Of a stretch of DNA of 6,466 bases, positions 6,366-6,466 are shown piece by piece (position 1 is the stretch's first letter; each line of letters opens with the position of its first letter). Both the position numbers and the translations under genes were made by a program. The notes below the pieces were generated by a model. The model was not told the origin of the DNA. It was given only the letters and a program-made list of their open reading frames with translations, and searched no databases. Source of the DNA: an uncultured Prevotella sp. (GTDB lineage: Bacteria > Bacteroidota > Bacteroidia > Bacteroidales > Bacteroidaceae); the NCBI GenBank assembly GCA_902497035.1, contig CABVDL010000122.1, forward strand, positions 1 through 6,466, in the 5' to 3' direction.

Positions 6366-6389
6366 ACTTGCATTTACTTGCATTTACTT
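6366..6389. repeat. 10-bp direct repeat, 2.4 copies
   Basis: acttgcattt occurs twice in tandem (6366-6375, 6376-6385), followed by a partial third copy actt. It is short and lies in the gene-free tail after secDF. No function is apparent. Confidence 0.75.
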
Positions 6390-6403
6390 ACTGAGCAATA
6401 ACG

Positions 6404-6446
6404 AAAAAGGGCTGCATCAGAATTTTCCGTTTCTGATGCAGCCCTT
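6404..6446 (-). terminator. Long-stem terminator, probably for a minus-strand gene beyond the window
   Basis: Bases 6407-6422 pair perfectly with 6431-6446 (core gggctgcatcagaa against ttctgatgcagccc), giving a 16-bp stem and an eight-base loop. On the minus strand the stem runs into five T (6408-6404), the classic intrinsic terminator layout. On the plus strand the tail is ttataatata, which is less convincing, although bidirectional action is possible. This implies a convergent minus-strand gene to the right of the window. Confidence 0.75.
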
Positions 6447-6466
6447 ATAATATAGGTCTCCTGACT

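Noticed and set aside
6235..6466. Possible small gene or RNA gene after secDF.
   Set aside because: I found no credible start with coding character and no tRNA-like fold. The structures present are explained as terminators and short repeats.

Overview
The window looks like a chromosomal segment from a Bacteroidota member, most likely order Bacteroidales and plausibly a GC-rich member of the Prevotella group. Three things point there. Start codons are preceded by AT-rich leaders without a Shine-Dalgarno sequence. Promoters match the Bacteroidetes sigma-ABfr pattern (TAnnTTTG, once with TTTG 19 bases upstream). SecD and SecF are fused in one ~1000-residue protein, as is usual in this phylum. 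Genes are GC-rich and spacers AT-rich. The genus is an inference.

Layout. Bases 1-400 carry no credible gene. They hold a GC-rich hairpin (67-89), seven exact-period copies of a 22-bp tandem repeat (94-247) and two and a half copies of a 45-bp palindrome-rich repeat (263-374). A terminator (399-429) then ends a minus-strand HU-type DNA-binding protein gene (459-734), whose promoter lies at 794-824. The divergent spacer (735-982) also holds a probable promoter for a plus-strand pair: a rhomboid intramembrane serine protease (983-1891) and, 33 bases later, a membrane-anchored endonuclease/exonuclease/phosphatase (EEP) family protein (1925-2995). After a spacer with a possible terminator and a clear TAnnTTTG box comes secDF (3175-6234), the largest gene. 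The tail (6235-6466) has a double-hairpin GC-rich element that probably terminates secDF, a short direct repeat, and a long-stem terminator whose T-run suits a minus-strand gene lying beyond the window.

How the genes relate. HU is a nucleoid architectural protein and is transcribed away from the rest. The rhomboid and EEP genes are close enough to be one transcript; both products are predicted in the inner membrane, but their substrates cannot be read from sequence. SecDF has its own promoter and uses the proton-motive force to complete protein export through SecYEG.

The genes are conserved housekeeping or membrane families with intact motifs. I see no phage, transposon, CRISPR or defence system. 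The unexplained material is in the non-coding DNA, mainly the two adjacent repeat arrays downstream of the HU gene, and in a charged insertion in SecDF.
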